This document shows, one piece after another, positions 16,694-25,748 of a stretch of 46,029 nucleotides of DNA. The notes under the pieces were generated by a model, which did not search any database, was not told the DNA's origin, and was given only the letters and a program-made list of their open reading frames with translations. A program made the translations under genes and the position numbers. The stretch lies in NCBI GenBank assembly GCA_011389855.1, contig JAABTM010000007.1:1-46029 (forward strand), read 5' to 3'. The first letter of the stretch is position 1. Every line of letters starts with the position of its first letter. This stretch comes from Desulfobacteraceae bacterium (lineage in GTDB: Bacteria; Desulfobacterota; Desulfobacteria; Desulfobacterales; JAABSP01).

Positions 16694-18427
16694 ATGACAG
16701 CGACATTCGGGGATGCCCATGTAAAGGCATATGGACTCGATTTGGACGGACACACATTGGAGCAATCGAAAAGTACAACAGGGCAACGGGGATGGTGGCG
16801 GGGCGACGACGCATCCCTCCAACAGGGAGAAAGCGCCTTCAGAGACGCCCTTTACCGCCTGGGCAAGCCCATCTCCATCGTCGAAATGGACGGGGCGGCC
16901 GCCGTGTCCAATGACGGGACGGCGATCCTTGGAAACGGGGCCGGCGGCGGCCATCCCCTCCTGGCCCATGCGCCACCGCTGAGGCCGGAAGACCTGGGCG
17001 ACCCCGTCTTCAAACAGGCCCATTCCCTGCGGTACGCATATGTGGCCGGGGCCATGGCCAACGGCATCACGTCGGTGCGGATGGTCGAGGAGATGGGCCG
17101 GGCCGGCATGATGGGGATTTTCGGCGCCGGCGGATTGCCGCCCGAAAAGATCGAAGCGGCCATCCTGGTCCTCCAGGAGCGGCTGGGCGATCATCATCCC
17201 TTCGGCTTCAACCTCATCCACAGCCCCAATGATCCGGAACTGGAATGGGCCACCGTCGACCTCTACCTGAAACACGGCGTGGACCGCATCAGCGCCTCCG
17301 CCTACCTCAACCTCACCCTCCCCCTCGTCCTCTACCGGGTCAAGGGGATCCATCAGGACCCCCAAGGCCGCGTGATCCCCCCCAACAGGGTCATCGCCAA
17401 AGTCTCCCGGACGGAGGTGGCGCGCCGGTTCCTGTCGCCGCCCCCCGAAAAGCTGCTCATGGAACTGGTCCGGACCGGGAAGATCACCCAAACCGAAGCC
17501 GACCTGTCCCGACAGATCCCCATGGCCGAAGACCTGACGGCCGAAGCCGACTCCGGCGGCCACACGGACAACCAGCCGGCTCTCTCCCTGCTGCCCTCCA
17601 TGATCGCCCTGCGGAACCGGCTCCAGGAGGAACACCGCTTCCAGCGATTCCCCAGAATCGGCCTGGCCGGCGGCATCGCCACGCCGGAGTCCACCGCCGC
17701 CGCGTTCGCCATGGGCGCGGCCTATGTGCTGACCGGGTCCGTCAACCAGTCCTGCATCGAAGCCGGCACGTCGGACAAGGTCCGGTGCATGCTGACGGAG
17801 GCCTGCCAGGCGGACATCACCATGGCCCCGGCCGCCGACATGTTTGAAATGGGCGTCAAGGTCCAGGTGCTCAAACGGGGAACCATGTTCCCCCTGCGGG
17901 CCGCCAAACTCTACGACCTCTACCGGGCCCATGATCGGTACGAAGCGATCCCCCGGGAGCAGCGAACCGCCCTGGAGCGGGACTTTTTCCAGCGAGGTTT
18001 TGACGCGGAATGGGCCGCCACCCGGGAGTTCTTCTCCCGCCGCGATCCGGCCCAGATCGAGCGGGCCGAAAAGGACCCCAAACACAAGATGGCCCTGGTG
18101 TTCCGCTCCTATTTGGGGCGGTCTTCGGTATGGGCCGTGTCGGGCGATCCGGGGCGGGTCATCGATTACCAGATCTGGTGCGGGCCGTCCCTGGGCGCCT
18201 TCAACGAATGGGTTCGGGGGTCGTTTCTGGAACCCCCGGAAAACCGCCGGACCGTCACGGTGGCCCTGAACCTGCTTTTCGGCGCCGCCGCGGCGACCCG
18301 ATCCGCCGGACTGCGGAACCAGGGGGCGGCCCTGCCGCCGGCGGTGGATCAGTACCGGCCCTTGACCCTGGACGAGATGGCCCGTTGTCTGGACGGCGCG
18401 CCGCGGGCCGCGGCCATAGAAGCGTAA
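16694..18427 (+). CDS. pfaD: PfaD-family enoyl reductase of a PUFA/polyketide-type synthase
   Basis: A 577-residue FMN-dependent enoyl reductase that works in trans with iterative type I synthases (PfaD/FabK-like family). Visible marks are RGWWRGDD near the N-terminus, GIFGAGGLPPEKIEAAI and FGFNLIHSPNDP (nitronate-monooxygenase-like TIM-barrel strands), RIGLAGGIATPESTAAAFAMG with AAYVLTGSVNQSC for the flavin phosphate, and the family-typical ADMFEMGVKVQVLKRGTMFP and RSYLGRSSVWAVSGDP. Length agrees with PfaD (about 540-580). No Shine-Dalgarno precedes ATG 16694, so the start is uncertain by up to a few tens of residues. The multidomain synthase begins 24 bases downstream. Together they form the whole visible system; no separate PfaB, PfaC or phosphopantetheinyl transferase is nearby. 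Confidence 0.92.
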   Translation: MTATFGDAHVKAYGLDLDGHTLEQSKSTTGQRGWWRGDDASLQQGESAFRDALYRLGKPISIVEMDGAAAVSNDGTAILGNGAGGGHPLLAHAPPLRPEDLGDPVFKQAHSLRYAYVAGAMANGITSVRMVEEMGRAGMMGIFGAGGLPPEKIEAAILVLQERLGDHHPFGFNLIHSPNDPELEWATVDLYLKHGVDRISASAYLNLTLPLVLYRVKGIHQDPQGRVIPPNRVIAKVSRTEVARRFLSPPPEKLLMELVRTGKITQTEADLSRQIPMAEDLTAEADSGGHTDNQPALSLLPSMIALRNRLQEEHRFQRFPRIGLAGGIATPESTAAAFAMGAAYVLTGSVNQSCIEAGTSDKVRCMLTEACQADITMAPAADMFEMGVKVQVLKRGTMFPLRAAKLYDLYRAHDRYEAIPREQRTALERDFFQRGFDAEWAATREFFSRRDPAQIERAEKDPKHKMALVFRSYLGRSSVWAVSGDPGRVIDYQIWCGPSLGAFNEWVRGSFLEPPENRRTVTVALNLLFGAAAATRSAGLRNQGAALPPAVDQYRPLTLDEMARCLDGAPRAAAIEA

Positions 18428-18451
18428 ACCCAACACACCCCGAATAACTCC

Positions 18452-21400
18452 ATGGATTATTGCCAAAAGAAAATGACAGACGATCGATCTTCCGTTCCCC
18501 ACACGGTCCCCGCGGCCATCATCGGCATCGGGTGCATCTTCCCCCGGTCGCCGGACCTGAAAGGCTACTGGCGGCTCCTCCTCCAGGGCGTGGACGCCAT
18601 CGCCGAGGCGCCGGACACCCACTGGTCCGCGTCCGATTATTACGACGACGACCCCAAGAAGCCGGACCATGTCTACTGCAAGCGGGGCGGGTTCATCCCG
18701 CCGATCTCCTTCGACCCATCGGAATTCGGCATCCCGCCGTCTTCCCTGGAGGCCACGGACACCGCCCAGCTCCTGGGGCTGGCCACGGCCAAAGCCGCAT
18801 TGAAGGACGCCGGGTACGACGTGAACGCCGACTTCGACCGCGACCGGGTCAGCGTGGTGCTGGGCGTCACCGGCACCCAGGAACTGGTCATCCCCCTGGG
18901 CGCCCGGCTGGGCCATCCCCGGTGGCGGAAAGCCCTGGCGGACGCCGGCGTCGATCCGGACACGGCCGAGGACGTGGTCCGGCGGATCGCCGATTCCTAC
19001 GTCCCCTGGCAGGAGAACTCCTTTCCGGGACTCCTGGGAAACGTGGTGGCCGGCCGGATCTGCAACCGGCTCAACCTGGGCGGCACCAACTGCGTGGTGG
19101 ACGCGGCCTGCGCCTCCTCCATGAGCGCCATCCACATGGCGCTCATGGAACTCTTCACCGGACGGTCCGACATGGTGGTGACCGGCGGCGTCGATTTGCT
19201 CAACGACATCTTCATGCACATGTGCTTTTCCCGGACCCAGATTCTGTCCCCCACCGGCGACGCCCGCCCCTTTTCCGCCGGCGCCGACGGAACCGTCCTG
19301 GGGGAGGGCGTCGGCCTCCTGGTGCTCAAGACCCTGGCCGCGGCCGAGGCGGCCGGGGACAAAATCTACGCCGTTATCCGGGGCATCGGCTCCTCCAGCG
19401 ACGGCAAATCCCAGTCCATTTACGCGCCCCGGGCCGAGGGCCAGGCAAGAGCTTTGCAGACCGCCTACCGGAGCGCGGGGATCGATCCGTCCACGATCTC
19501 GCTGGTGGAAGCCCACGGGACCGGCACCCGGGTGGGAGACGCCGTGGAACTCAAGGCCCTGACGTCCGTTTACGGCCCCGGAAACGGCGACAAGCGGTGC
19601 GCCGTGGGATCGGTCAAGTCGATGATCGGCCATACCAAGGCCGCGGCCGGATCCGCCGGACTCATCAAGGCGGCCCTGGCACTCCACCACAAGGTGATCC
19701 CCCCCACCCTCAAAGTAGACCGGACCGACCCCAAACTCGGCCTGGACGACAGCCCCTTCTACATCGCCACCCGGCGCCGGCCCTGGATCAACGGAACCGA
19801 CGCCCCCCGACGGGCCGGGGTGAGCGCCTTCGGGTTCGGCGGCAGCAACTTCCACCTGGTGCTGGAAGAATACGAGCGCCGGAAAACGGCCCCTTCCTGG
19901 GACGGCTCGGTGGAGATCGTGGCCCTGTCGGGGGCCAGCCGCGAGGAGATCGGAAAAAGCGTGGAAGCCCTGAAGGCCCTGCTTTCGGACGACGCCGCCT
20001 CGGATCTCCACATCGCCCGGGAAGCCCATGCCTCCCGCGGGCGGTTCGACGCCGGCCATCCCCACCGGCTTCTGATGATCCTCTATCGATCCCAGGCGGC
20101 GGACGGCGGTCTCAAAACGGCCCTGGCCGACACCCTCCGGTCCATCCGGCCCGACGCCCCGGAGACCCAAAACCTGCCGGCCAACGCGTTTTACGGCGGC
20201 CCCGACCGGCCCGGAAAACTGGCCTTCGCCTTTCCCGGCCAGGGAAGCCAGTACGTGGACATGGGGCGGGACCTGGTCTGCCTGTTCCCGGAGGCCCTGG
20301 ACGCCGTGGACCGCTTCGCCGCCGGTTTCGAAACCGACGGCCGCCTGAGCGACCGGATATTTCCGCCGCCGACGCTGGACGAGGCCGAAAAGAAAACCCG
20401 GGAAGCCGCTTTGCGGCGAACGGACATCGCCCAGCCCGCCATCGGCGCGATCAGCCTGGGAATGCTCCGAATCCTGTCCGGTTTCGGCATAGCCCCCGAC
20501 GCCGTCTGCGGGCACAGCTACGGCGAACTCCCGGCCCTCCACGCCGCCGGCCGGATCGACGCCGACGCCCTGGCCCGCCTGTCCGGTCTCCGGGGCCGCC
20601 TCATGGCGGCCGCCGCCGGAGAGGGAACGGGCGCCATGGCCGCGGTAAAGGCGCCGCTGGAGACCCTCCAAGAGATCCTCGACACATCGGACCTCGACCT
20701 GGTGCTGGCCAACCGGAACAGCCCGGAACAGGGCGTGGTCTCCGGCGCCGCCGCCGACGTCGAACGGTTTGAAACCCTTTGCGGGGAAAAAGGGGTGAAA
20801 TGCGTCCGGCTGCCGGTCTCCGCCGCCTTTCACAGCCCCCTGATGCGGGGCGTCCGGGACCCCTTTGAAGCGGCCCTGGCGGACATCCCGTTCACCGCCG
20901 CCGGCATTCCGGTTTACGCCAACGCAACGGGCGGGCCCTACCCCGACGATGCGGCCGCCGCCCGGCGACTCCTGGCCGACGCGATCATCCGTCCCGTGGA
21001 TTTCATCGGACAGATCCGGGCCATGTACGACGCCGGCGTCCGGACCTTCGTGGAGGTCGGCCCCCGGACCGTCCTCACGGGCCTGATCTCGGCCATCCTC
21101 GCCGACACCAACGCCAAGGCCATCGCTCTGGACGGTTCCGCCGGCCGCCGGTTCGGCGGGGCCGATCTCGCCGGGACCCTGTGCCGGCTGGCGGCCATGG
21201 GCCATCCGGTCCGCCTCGACAAATGGGAATCCGAGCCCGAGGCCCCGCCCCGGCAGCGGATGAGCATCCCCCTTTCCGGGGCCAACTATCGCTCGGAAAG
21301 GCCCCAAAAGCCGCCCAGGCCTCCCGCCGAAAAGACCCGGGAGGCCGAACCGGAACCCATCCGCATGCGGCCGGAACCCGCGCCAAAACACGCTGAAACG

Positions 21401-24400
21401 CTTTCGTCCGCGCCCCAAACGAACCCTAACCCCTTACCGCCGAATCAGGCCGCCGCCCCTTCGGCTGTTTCCGAAAAAAGTACTGCTATGAAAACCGATC
21501 CAACCCCGTCCACCGCGCCCCCACACGCCCAACGCCGCCCGGATTCGGTGAGCGACGCCCTTCGGGTCGTCCAGGAAGGGCTTCAGTCGATGCAGGCCCT
21601 CCAGACCCAGACGGCCCGGACTCACGAAAAATTCCTGGAATCCCAGACCCAGGCCAGCCGAACCCTCCAGGAGATGATGCAGAGCACCCGCCGGCTGGCC
21701 GAGGCCGCCATGGGGGTTCCGTCGGCCGCGTCGGCGACAAGCACGGTTGAAAAACCGGCCGACCCTCCGGTTGCACCACCGCCACCGGCCCCGGCGCCTG
21801 AACCGGAAGCGGCGACCCCAACGGATGCGGCCCTGGAAGCCGCCCTCCTGGACGTGGTGAGCGAACTGACCGGCTATCCCGCCGAAATGCTCAACATGGA
21901 GATGGACATCGAAGCCGACCTGGGCATCGACTCCATTAAAAGGGTGGAGATCCTGTCCACCATGGAGGAGCGGATCCCCGATCTGCCCCAGGTCTCCCCC
22001 GAGATCATGGGGACCCTGCGCACCCTGGGCGAAGTGGCGGCCCACCTCGTGGGCGCGCCCGCCGCCGGCGGGCCTTCTTCCGCCGGACCGGCGCCAACCG
22101 CCCCCAAAGCCGACCACGGGACGGCGCCGCCGTCGTCCCCTGCCCGGGACGACGACCTCCGGGAGGCCCTGCTGGACGTGGTGAGCGAACTGACCGGCTA
22201 TCCCGCCGAGATGCTCACGATGGAGATGGACATCGAGGCCGATCTGGGCATCGACTCCATCAAGCGGGTGGAGATCCTCTCCACCATGGAGGAGCGGCTC
22301 CCGGACCTGCCCCAGGTCTCCCCCGAGATCATGGGGACCCTGCGCACCCTGGGCGAAGTGGCGTCTCATCTGATCGGCGCCGGCGGCGAAGCCGCAGGTT
22401 CGGCCGCCCCGACGCCCACGCCCGCCGCAACGGTCGACATCGAGACGACGCCGTCTTCCGCGCCGCCGGACGACGACCTCCAAAAGACCCTGCTGGACGT
22501 GGTGAGCGAGCTGACCGGCTATCCCACCGAAATGCTCTCCATGGACATGGACATCGAATCCGACCTGGGCATCGACTCCATCAAGCGGGTGGAGATCCTC
22601 TCCGCCATGGAGGAGCGGTTGCCCGATTTTCCCGCCGTCTCCCCTGAAATCATGGGGTCGTTGCGGACCCTCGGCGAGATCGTCGCCCACCTTTCCGGCG
22701 CCGCCCCGGAGGCCCCGAAACCGACGGCGACGCCCTCGCTGGAAAAGGAGACGCCCCGCGAACCGGCCCCGCCGCCGACGCAGGCGGCGAAGCCCGCCAT
22801 CGGCGATGTCCAGCGCCGGACCGTGGCGGTTCGGGAAGTTCCCCGGCCCGACGGGCCGGCCCTTGCGCTTCCGGAGGGAAGGACCGTGCTCATCACCCGG
22901 GACAGCGCGGGTCTGGCCGACGCCCTGGCACGGGTTCTGACCGCCGATTACGGTCTGACGACCCGCCTGATCCCGCCGGCATACGATGATATGCCCGGGG
23001 ACCTGCCGGCGGCCGGGGGCCTCATCCTGCTGGCCGACGCCTGGGATACGGACAACGACGGGTTCTTAAAGGATGCCTTCCTGCTGGCCCGACGCTTCGG
23101 AACCGAGCTGACGGCCTCGGCCGAAGCGGGCGGGGGCCTATTCGCCGCCGTCTCCCGCCTGGATGGGGGATTCGGGTTCCGGGGCGGGGCGATCGCCGCC
23201 CCCCGCCAGGGCGGTCTGGCCGGACTGGTCAAAACCGCGGCCCGGGAATGGGCCGGGGTCCGGTGCCGGGCCATCGACCTCGCGCCGGACTGGACCGACG
23301 TCGAGGCCGTCGCCGGGGCCCTTGCCGCCGAAGCGGTGATCGACGGCCCCCTGGAAGTGGGGCTCGACCGGGACCGCCGCGTGGAACTCGTCCTGGAACC
23401 GACCCCCTATCCCCGGGGCGACATCGACCTCCAGCCGAAAGACGTGGTGGTGATGACCGGCGGCGGCCGGGGCGTCACCGCCTGGACGGCCCATGTGCTG
23501 GCCACCCACGTTCAGCCGACCCTGGCGCTCATCGGCCGGTCGCCGGCGCCGACCTCCGAACCGGCGTGGCTGACTCCCCTGGACGACCCGGCGGTCATCA
23601 AAAAGGCCATCCTGACCCACGAATTCGGCGGCAATCCGCCCACGCCGGCCCAACTGGAAGACGCCTTCCGCCGCCGCATGGCCAACCGGGAGATCTCCAA
23701 CACCCTCTACCGGCTGGAAGCGGCCGGGGCGACCGTCCGGTATTTCCAGGCGGACGTCCGGGACGAGGCGGCGGTGACGGCGGTGCTCGATGGGGTTCGC
23801 ATGGATCACGGCCCCATCAAGGCCGTCGTCCACGGCGCCGGCATGCTCAAGGACAAACGGATCGTGGACAAATCCCCCGAGGATTTCTCGGCCGTCTACG
23901 ACACCAAGGTCAAGGGACTGACCTCCCTTCTGGCCGCCGTGCGGACCGATCCGCTCCGGTATCTCGTCCTGTTCTCGTCGGTAAGCGCCCGCTTTGGCAA
24001 CCAGGGGCAGGCCGATTACGCCATGGCCAACGAGGTGCTCAACAAAATGGCGCGGCATGAAGCAGCCCGGCGGCCCGACTGCCGGGTCCTCTCCATCAAC
24101 TGGGGCCCGTGGGACGGCGGCATGGTCACGGACGCGGTCAAACGGGAATTCCGGCGCAACGGCATCGCCCTCATCCCGGCCGAGGCCGGGGCCATGTGCA
24201 TGCTCCAGGAGATGATGGGCGACGATGACCATCCCGTGGAGGTGCTCATCGGGGCGGGGTTCGACGATCCCCTCTCCCTTACCTTCAAGCGGGAAATCGA
24301 CCTGAAGCGGTATCCCGTCCTCGGCGATCACATGCTGGACGGCAAGCCGGTGGTTCCCTTCGCCCTTATAACCGAATGGCTGAGCCACGGCGCCCTCCAC

Positions 24401-25135
24401 GAGAATCCTGGCCTGGTCCTCTACGGCCTGGACGACATCCGCCTCCTGAGCGGCATCAAGCTCAACGACGCCCCCAAACTCATCCGCCTCATGGCCGGCA
24501 AGCCCCGGAAAAAGAACGGCCGGTTCGAAGTGGCGGTGGAGATCCGGGACGGGGTCCGGGACGGCGCGGACGTCATCCATTCCCGGGCCCGGGCCATTCT
24601 TTCCAGCCAACCGGCCCCGCCCCCCGGGGATGCGCCGGACCTGAACCGCTTTTCGTCCAAAAATCCGCCGGACGTAGACGACATCTACGAGAAAATCCTC
24701 TTCCATGGCGCGTCCCTGCGGGGAATCAAGCGAATCCGTGGAATTTCCGACGCCGGCATGGCGGCCGACCTGGCGTCGGCGCCCGCCCCCGGAAAATGGA
24801 TGGAAAATCCCCACCGGAGCCGGTGGGTCGCCGATCCCCTGGTGCTGGACGCGGCATTCCAGATGGCCATTGTCTGGTGCCATGCCCGGAAAGGGATGCT
24901 GTCCCTGCCCTCCTACAGCGCCGCCTACCGGCAGTATTGCCGGCGATTCCCCCGGGAAGGGGTGGCCGCGGTGCTGGAGGTTCGGGAGGCCGCGGACCGG
25001 AAAATGGTCGGCGACATCACCTTCCTGGACGGCGGCGGGACGGTCATCGCCCGGCTCACCGGCTATGAGGCCATTATGGACCCCCTGCTTTTCCGGGCCT
25101 TCAAACCCCAGCCGGAGGCTGTAAAAAACAATTGA
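18452..25135 (+). CDS. PfaA-like multidomain lipid/polyketide synthase: KS-AT-ACP-ACP-ACP-KR-DH
   Basis: A 2227-residue iterative synthase. Domains in order: ketosynthase at residues 20-470, with active Cys in DAACASS (C220) and His in EAHGTGT and IGHTKAAAG; acyltransferase at 590-890, with FPGQGSQYVDMG and GHSYGE (S689); a low-complexity linker; three acyl carrier domains, each with DLGIDSIKRVEIL and phosphopantetheine Ser at S1161, S1269 and S1376; ketoreductase from about 1664, with TGGGRGV for NADPH, the SSVSARFGN Ser and ADYAMAN Tyr (Y1856); and a C-terminal polyketide-type dehydratase with H1960 in HMLDGKPVVP (HxxxGxxxxP) and D2133 in VLDAAFQ. A PfaA normally ends at the KR; here the dehydratase is fused and no PfaC is visible, so this may be a minimal single-chain synthase. 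Product and chain length are unknown. ATG 18452 has weak SD support; M8 is an alternative. Confidence 0.9.
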   Translation: MDYCQKKMTDDRSSVPHTVPAAIIGIGCIFPRSPDLKGYWRLLLQGVDAIAEAPDTHWSASDYYDDDPKKPDHVYCKRGGFIPPISFDPSEFGIPPSSLEATDTAQLLGLATAKAALKDAGYDVNADFDRDRVSVVLGVTGTQELVIPLGARLGHPRWRKALADAGVDPDTAEDVVRRIADSYVPWQENSFPGLLGNVVAGRICNRLNLGGTNCVVDAACASSMSAIHMALMELFTGRSDMVVTGGVDLLNDIFMHMCFSRTQILSPTGDARPFSAGADGTVLGEGVGLLVLKTLAAAEAAGDKIYAVIRGIGSSSDGKSQSIYAPRAEGQARALQTAYRSAGIDPSTISLVEAHGTGTRVGDAVELKALTSVYGPGNGDKRCAVGSVKSMIGHTKAAAGSAGLIKAALALHHKVIPPTLKVDRTDPKLGLDDSPFYIATRRRPWINGTDAPRRAGVSAFGFGGSNFHLVLEEYERRKTAPSWDGSVEIVALSGASREEIGKSVEALKALLSDDAASDLHIAREAHASRGRFDAGHPHRLLMILYRSQAADGGLKTALADTLRSIRPDAPETQNLPANAFYGGPDRPGKLAFAFPGQGSQYVDMGRDLVCLFPEALDAVDRFAAGFETDGRLSDRIFPPPTLDEAEKKTREAALRRTDIAQPAIGAISLGMLRILSGFGIAPDAVCGHSYGELPALHAAGRIDADALARLSGLRGRLMAAAAGEGTGAMAAVKAPLETLQEILDTSDLDLVLANRNSPEQGVVSGAAADVERFETLCGEKGVKCVRLPVSAAFHSPLMRGVRDPFEAALADIPFTAAGIPVYANATGGPYPDDAAAARRLLADAIIRPVDFIGQIRAMYDAGVRTFVEVGPRTVLTGLISAILADTNAKAIALDGSAGRRFGGADLAGTLCRLAAMGHPVRLDKWESEPEAPPRQRMSIPLSGANYRSERPQKPPRPPAEKTREAEPEPIRMRPEPAPKHAETLSSAPQTNPNPLPPNQAAAPSAVSEKSTAMKTDPTPSTAPPHAQRRPDSVSDALRVVQEGLQSMQALQTQTARTHEKFLESQTQASRTLQEMMQSTRRLAEAAMGVPSAASATSTVEKPADPPVAPPPPAPAPEPEAATPTDAALEAALLDVVSELTGYPAEMLNMEMDIEADLGIDSIKRVEILSTMEERIPDLPQVSPEIMGTLRTLGEVAAHLVGAPAAGGPSSAGPAPTAPKADHGTAPPSSPARDDDLREALLDVVSELTGYPAEMLTMEMDIEADLGIDSIKRVEILSTMEERLPDLPQVSPEIMGTLRTLGEVASHLIGAGGEAAGSAAPTPTPAATVDIETTPSSAPPDDDLQKTLLDVVSELTGYPTEMLSMDMDIESDLGIDSIKRVEILSAMEERLPDFPAVSPEIMGSLRTLGEIVAHLSGAAPEAPKPTATPSLEKETPREPAPPPTQAAKPAIGDVQRRTVAVREVPRPDGPALALPEGRTVLITRDSAGLADALARVLTADYGLTTRLIPPAYDDMPGDLPAAGGLILLADAWDTDNDGFLKDAFLLARRFGTELTASAEAGGGLFAAVSRLDGGFGFRGGAIAAPRQGGLAGLVKTAAREWAGVRCRAIDLAPDWTDVEAVAGALAAEAVIDGPLEVGLDRDRRVELVLEPTPYPRGDIDLQPKDVVVMTGGGRGVTAWTAHVLATHVQPTLALIGRSPAPTSEPAWLTPLDDPAVIKKAILTHEFGGNPPTPAQLEDAFRRRMANREISNTLYRLEAAGATVRYFQADVRDEAAVTAVLDGVRMDHGPIKAVVHGAGMLKDKRIVDKSPEDFSAVYDTKVKGLTSLLAAVRTDPLRYLVLFSSVSARFGNQGQADYAMANEVLNKMARHEAARRPDCRVLSINWGPWDGGMVTDAVKREFRRNGIALIPAEAGAMCMLQEMMGDDDHPVEVLIGAGFDDPLSLTFKREIDLKRYPVLGDHMLDGKPVVPFALITEWLSHGALHENPGLVLYGLDDIRLLSGIKLNDAPKLIRLMAGKPRKKNGRFEVAVEIRDGVRDGADVIHSRARAILSSQPAPPPGDAPDLNRFSSKNPPDVDDIYEKILFHGASLRGIKRIRGISDAGMAADLASAPAPGKWMENPHRSRWVADPLVLDAAFQMAIVWCHARKGMLSLPSYSAAYRQYCRRFPREGVAAVLEVREAADRKMVGDITFLDGGGTVIARLTGYEAIMDPLLFRAFKPQPEAVKNN
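21842..22700 (+). repeat. Three tandem near-identical acyl-carrier coding repeats
   Basis: Three segments of about 210 bases start near 21842, 22166 and 22487, with a period of about 320 bases. They are nearly identical over the stretch encoding VVSELTGYP to EIMG and differ mainly in the Ala/Pro-rich linkers between them. The third copy has diverged most (SMDMDIESDLG, FPAVSPE). Gene conversion among the copies is likely. Confidence 0.85.
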
Positions 25136-25143
25136 TTTTTATC

Positions 25144-25172
25144 TTGACAGCAGGAAAATCGACCGCTATATT
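25144..25172 (+). promoter_or_regulatory. Sigma-70-type promoter before the PxxKW-type gene
   Basis: TTGACA (25144-25149), a 17-base spacer and TATATT (25167-25172), one of the best matches in the window. The start of transcription would be near 25179, only about 20 bases before the intrinsic terminator at 25200. Confidence 0.75.
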
Positions 25173-25199
25173 TTCAGGTTAATAAAACGCCAAAGGAAG

Positions 25200-25233
25200 A
25201 AGGCCGGGATCCCACTGTTCCCTGGCCTTTTTT
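25200..25233 (+). terminator. Rho-independent terminator, possibly an attenuator
   Basis: AAGGCCGGGA (25200-25209) pairs with TCCC-T-GGCCTT (25219-25229, one bulge), then six T (25228-25233). It closes the Pfa-like operon. It also lies in the leader of the transcript expected from the promoter at 25144, so it may attenuate the next gene. Confidence 0.82.
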
Positions 25234-25274
25234 CATGACCGTCTTTTTTTAAAAACCCTGGGAGGTGGAACCAA

Positions 25275-25559
25275 ATGAAATGCACAACCGTTAGAGCAGG
25301 CAAGGAATGTCCGTTCATGACCGTCAGCGGATGCAGCTATAATGAGGGCGTGTGTCACGAAATCGTCGAGCATTGCAACGGCTGCGGCCGGACCGTCGAA
25401 TTCAATTCCGGCTGGTATTGCAGCGCCAGCCCCGAACCGGCCATGCGCTGGAAGGTCGGCAACTGCAACATGGCGACCCATGTGAAATCCGCGACCTCGA
25501 CCCCGCAGGCCAAGGTCAACCCGCTGAAGGCCTCCAAGCGCGCCAAAAAGAACAAGTAG
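25275..25559 (+). CDS. PxxKW-type small cysteine-rich protein
   Basis: A 94-residue cytoplasmic protein with eight Cys (CTTVRAGKECPF, SGCSYNEGVC, EHCNGCGRTVEF, WYCSASP, VGNCNMATH). The pattern and the PAMRWKVGNC segment match what I recall as the PxxKW family of Desulfobacterota, with Arg replacing Lys. The Cys spacing suggests one or two metal sites, probably zinc or an iron-sulfur cluster. The tail is basic (KASKRAKKNK), which may allow nucleic-acid binding. GGAGGTGG 5 bases before ATG 25275 fixes the start. Its stop TAG lies within the terminus of a dispersed repeat. Function is unknown. Confidence 0.78.
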   Translation: MKCTTVRAGKECPFMTVSGCSYNEGVCHEIVEHCNGCGRTVEFNSGWYCSASPEPAMRWKVGNCNMATHVKSATSTPQAKVNPLKASKRAKKNK

Positions 25560-25610
25560 GGGCGAAAAATCTTTCGCCCCCGCTATGGGCGAAAAATCTT
25601 TCGCCCCTAC
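25556..25610. repeat. Dispersed palindromic repeat (GTAGGGGCGA family), copy 2
   Basis: GTAGGGGCGAAA (from 25556) and TTTCGCCCCTAC (to 25610) are outer arms enclosing two GGGCGAAAAATCTTTCGCCC hairpins in tandem (25560-25579 and 25587-25606). The left end overlaps the preceding gene's stop codon (25557-25559). Confidence 0.85.
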
Positions 25611-25617
25611 CCCCAAA

Positions 25618-25648
25618 AACCCCGCTTTACGCAAAGCGGGGTTTTTTT
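25618..25648 (+). terminator. Rho-independent terminator
   Basis: AACCCCGCTTT (25618-25628) and AAAGCGGGGTT (25633-25643) form an 11-bp stem with loop ACGC, followed by a run of T to 25648. An A-run on the left may let it work on the other strand too. Confidence 0.93.
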
Positions 25649-25673
25649 ATGCCCCGACCCCGGGAATTTTTAC

Positions 25674-25702
25674 TTGATTTTTATCCTCCATCCCACTATT
25701 AT
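25674..25702 (+). promoter_or_regulatory. Sigma-70-type promoter for the aspartokinase operon
   Basis: TTGATT (25674-25679), 17 bases, TATTAT (25697-25702), about 46 bases before the aspartokinase ATG. Confidence 0.65.
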
Positions 25703-25748
25703 CATCGGTTTTATACTGTTCAACGGACAGCTTGGCCGAGGAGACGAG

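Noticed and set aside
16643-21418. A 1591-codon open frame on the minus strand opposite the Pfa-like genes
   Set aside because: It is antisense to the well-supported PfaD and synthase genes, is Gly/Arg/His-rich with no recognisable domain, and reflects the high GC at third positions.
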